From Otis tarda (lineage: Eukaryota; Chordata; Aves; Otidiformes; Otididae): a stretch of DNA of 64,000 nt. Below are positions 61,710 to 64,000 of the stretch, piece by piece (the first letter of the stretch is position 1; the number at the start of each line of letters is the position of its first letter). The stretch spans positions 22,072,501 to 22,136,500 of the forward strand of contig CM048553.1 of assembly GCA_026413225.1 (NCBI GenBank), in the 5' to 3' direction. The position numbers and the translations under genes are program-made. The notes beneath the pieces were generated by a model. It did not search any database. It was not told the DNA's origin and saw only the letters and a list, made by a program, of their open reading frames with translations.

Positions 61710-63399
61710 TGAAAATATCATTTACAGGAAGTTGGTATTTCTGTGGCCAGGAGCAAGCAAAGGAGATGAGAGGGAGACTGAAGAGGCTGGTGTCATTCAG
61801 TGTTGATGGGAGCCGTGGTCTTTCGAGTGCCCGTGCGCATCTGCCCAGCAACATCAGTAGTTTTACATTTAAAGTCAAGCACTGGCTCACTGAACCTGAC
61901 TCAAAGATAACCACAGCTTGTTTCATAAAACTGAAAAATTAATCAGTGTGAAATGTATTGGAAAACAATACGGTTATTCATGTGCCTCAGCAGTTTCCGT
62001 ATTAGGTAAAACAAGCTTTTGATTGTTCTCCCAGGGCGTACAATACCTCAATACGCTGTAAAATAGGCTGTTACAAAGCAAGCCTGCACGACTTACATAC
62101 TTCAGTGACCACTTCTGTGACAAATGCAAATTAATATTGTGAATCCAAGGTCAAAGTCTAGTCATTGAAATGACAGTGGCTCAGTCGCTGACTAGCTTCT
62201 TTAGATGTATGCCCCCGTGCTTTGCTAGCTTGTCCTGGGCCAAATGGGCTCCGGTGGGGTTTGCAGAGGGCAAGGACCACTGGCTGCCCTTGTGATGAGT
62301 TCCTTCAAAAGGTACAATGCCAATTATTCCCAGCAGATGCAAAAAAAGGAACCAGCATGTGATCAAAATCTTCCTATGGAAAAGGAAAGCACCACACATC
62401 AAAATAGAAAGATTAGAAGCTCGTAAAACAAAAGGGTGGCTTAGGGTTCCAGATATATCATGTTGCAAATGGTCTTTCACAGTTGGCTCTGCTCCTTGGA
62501 ACCACTGAATCATTTCCTACTTGGGCACGTTTGGAAATGTCAGCTTTTTCCAATTCAATTCTATCTGGTTGCATCAACTGAACATTCAGAGTGGCTCAGT
62601 GACAAAGTATGGTAAAGACAGTTGTGTAGACTAACAGAAATGAATTCATTATCCTAGCGGATTTGAGCTTGTTTAAATAGTGCCGCCCCCCGCCCTAAAC
62701 AATAGTAGAATGAAAACTAAAGGCAGGTCCTACTGCAGAAAGAAAGTGCCACTTTTTAAATCTGGATTACTTTTCAGCGAGTAATCCAAGCTTGGGTAAC
62801 TTTTTAAACCTTGAGAAGTTGTTTTAACGGGAGGGGATGTATTAAGACTTGTGATCTCCAGTTCCAAAATACTTCTTGAAGTTGGCATCTGAACCACTTC
62901 CTTGGGCTCTCAGGATTAAGGCCTGCAGGCTTTTTCTATTAATTTCAAATTATACTGAGATATTCTTTAGATAGTATTCTATTATTAAGCAGATAAAACA
63001 AATCTGTAATGTGACTTAAATTAAAGTCTTAATGAGGAAAATTCATTGCATGTAACACAAAAGCTGCAATCGTACCTAGACATAGAAATGTTTTATTAGG
63101 CATTACGAGGCGGCTCCAAGGCATATGATGGAGATTGATGGGTGACAATTCTCCTAAACTTAATGAAACAGAAAATCCATCTTTCCTCTGACATCTGCGG
63201 AAGAGGGACAGACAGTCACACAAAGAATCTGGCAGAGTTGCTTATGAGCCTGAATGCATGAAGCCTGAGGAGCAGCATCTGTGTGTACAAGCATGTTTTA
63301 TCACAGGAGCCAGGGCTCTTTTGCTGTCTTCTCCTCTTGTCCACCTGCAGGTGACACTGGTTGGGCACCTTACGATGACTTATGAAGTAGAAGAGTATT
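61710..63399. other. Intergenic sequence
   Basis: 1.7 kb AT-rich, with no gene or repeat recognised. Confidence 0.6.
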
Positions 63400-63484
63400 T
63401 CATAGAATCATAGAATGGTTTGGGTTGGAAGGGACCTTAAGCATTACGTAGTTCCAACCCCCCTGCCCTGGGTGGGGACACCTT
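63400..63484 (-). mobile_element. CR1 LINE, short 3'-end fragment
   Basis: The reverse-complement CR1 tail 'tcatagaatcatagaatggt' and 'tgggttggaagggacctt', then 'gttccaacccccctgccc' and 'gtggggacacctt'. Only about 85 bp; the 'gggcagggggg' version marks a different CR1 subfamily from the 41485 copy. Confidence 0.9.
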
Positions 63485-64000
63485 TTCTATATAATAATAG
63501 AAATAACTGAATGCAGGAGATCAGGATGCTCTCTGTCTCCACCCTTGAGGAATGGAGTGATAAGACAAGAAATTATGCTGACTTAACCATATGTCCAGAA
63601 GGATTCATTTTGACTCTGTAGTCTTGGTATCAACTGCCAGCTCAAAGGAGGTGAGTGTGATGGCGATGTTTCAAGGCATATTGTTGAATTGGCAGCTACT
63701 AATTACTTTCTATCAATAATCTGAAAAATGATGAGGCATCTGATTTTACATGTTTCCAGCCTGACTACAGACTAGTGCTAGGAGAAAGAATTAAAGAGAT
63801 GGTGAGACTACTTACATACCTCCTTACATCTGGTCTAAATGCAGATTTCCTGGCCCATTTCTAGCGGATCTGTACATTGTGAGGGGACTGTGCAAAGGGT
63901 TAATTCTGATGGCCATCTGCAGTGGGACTGAAAAGAACTTGGCCGCAAAGCAGCATCCATGAACACATAATTTCTGATGTGACATTTATCCTCTATCCAT
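63485..64000. other. Intergenic sequence to the right edge
   Basis: No gene or repeat recognised. From human 10p12 gene order, ST8SIA6 would be expected further right on the plus strand; no exon of it is seen here. Confidence 0.55.

Noticed and set aside
1-64000. Search for tRNA, rRNA, snoRNA, CRISPR, or complete retroviral gag/pol/env
   Set aside because: None seen by eye on either strand; the retroviral material is limited to solo or deleted LTRs.

Overview
The window is vertebrate nuclear DNA, almost certainly from a bird. Genes are split into short exons with GT-AG introns, and two unmethylated-type CpG islands stand in otherwise AT-rich DNA. The interspersed repeats are CR1 LINE 3' ends (the typical 'attctatgattctgta' tail) and avian-type endogenous retrovirus solo LTRs with 5-bp target-site duplications (TSDs). 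I see no bacterial, phage or CRISPR features and no operons.

Two protein-coding genes are certain. On the minus strand, the first two coding exons of STAM (ESCRT-0 signal-transducing adaptor) lie at 15317-15356 and 1730-1814. They are separated by a 13.5-kb intron, and the rest of the gene runs off the left edge. On the plus strand, the complete seven-exon HACD1 (formerly PTPLA; very-long-chain 3-hydroxyacyl-CoA dehydratase) runs from the ATG at 25282 to the stop at 37702 and encodes 245 residues. The genes are head to head, their start codons are about 9.9 kb apart, and each start sits in a CpG island. The same pair is adjacent and divergent in human 10p12, so this is conserved synteny. The two proteins act in unrelated processes (endosomal sorting; fatty-acid elongation in the ER).

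Layout: 1-15316 is STAM introns 2 and 1 with three CR1 fragments and one 1.13-kb solo LTR, all on the plus strand (antisense to STAM). 14.9-15.7 kb is the STAM CpG island. 15.7-24.9 kb is intergenic and holds a 619-bp solo LTR of a second family. 24.9-25.9 kb is the HACD1 CpG island. 25.3-37.8 kb is HACD1, whose introns contain no transposon I can recognise. 37.8-64 kb is a 26-kb stretch without a recognisable coding exon. It holds two CR1 fragments, a second full-length solo LTR of the first family, and an inverted, internally deleted third copy. From human gene order, ST8SIA6 would be expected beyond the right edge, on the plus strand.

I found no undescribed biological system. The points most worth checking are a 19-nt HACD1 microexon followed by an 81-nt intron, a weak donor on HACD1 exon 5, a Pro-to-His change in a conserved HACD1 loop, a solo LTR 2.4 kb upstream of HACD1 in the same orientation, and the dated-by-structure LTR copies. 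Exon borders come from reading frame, splice signals and remembered human homologues; no alignment was run.
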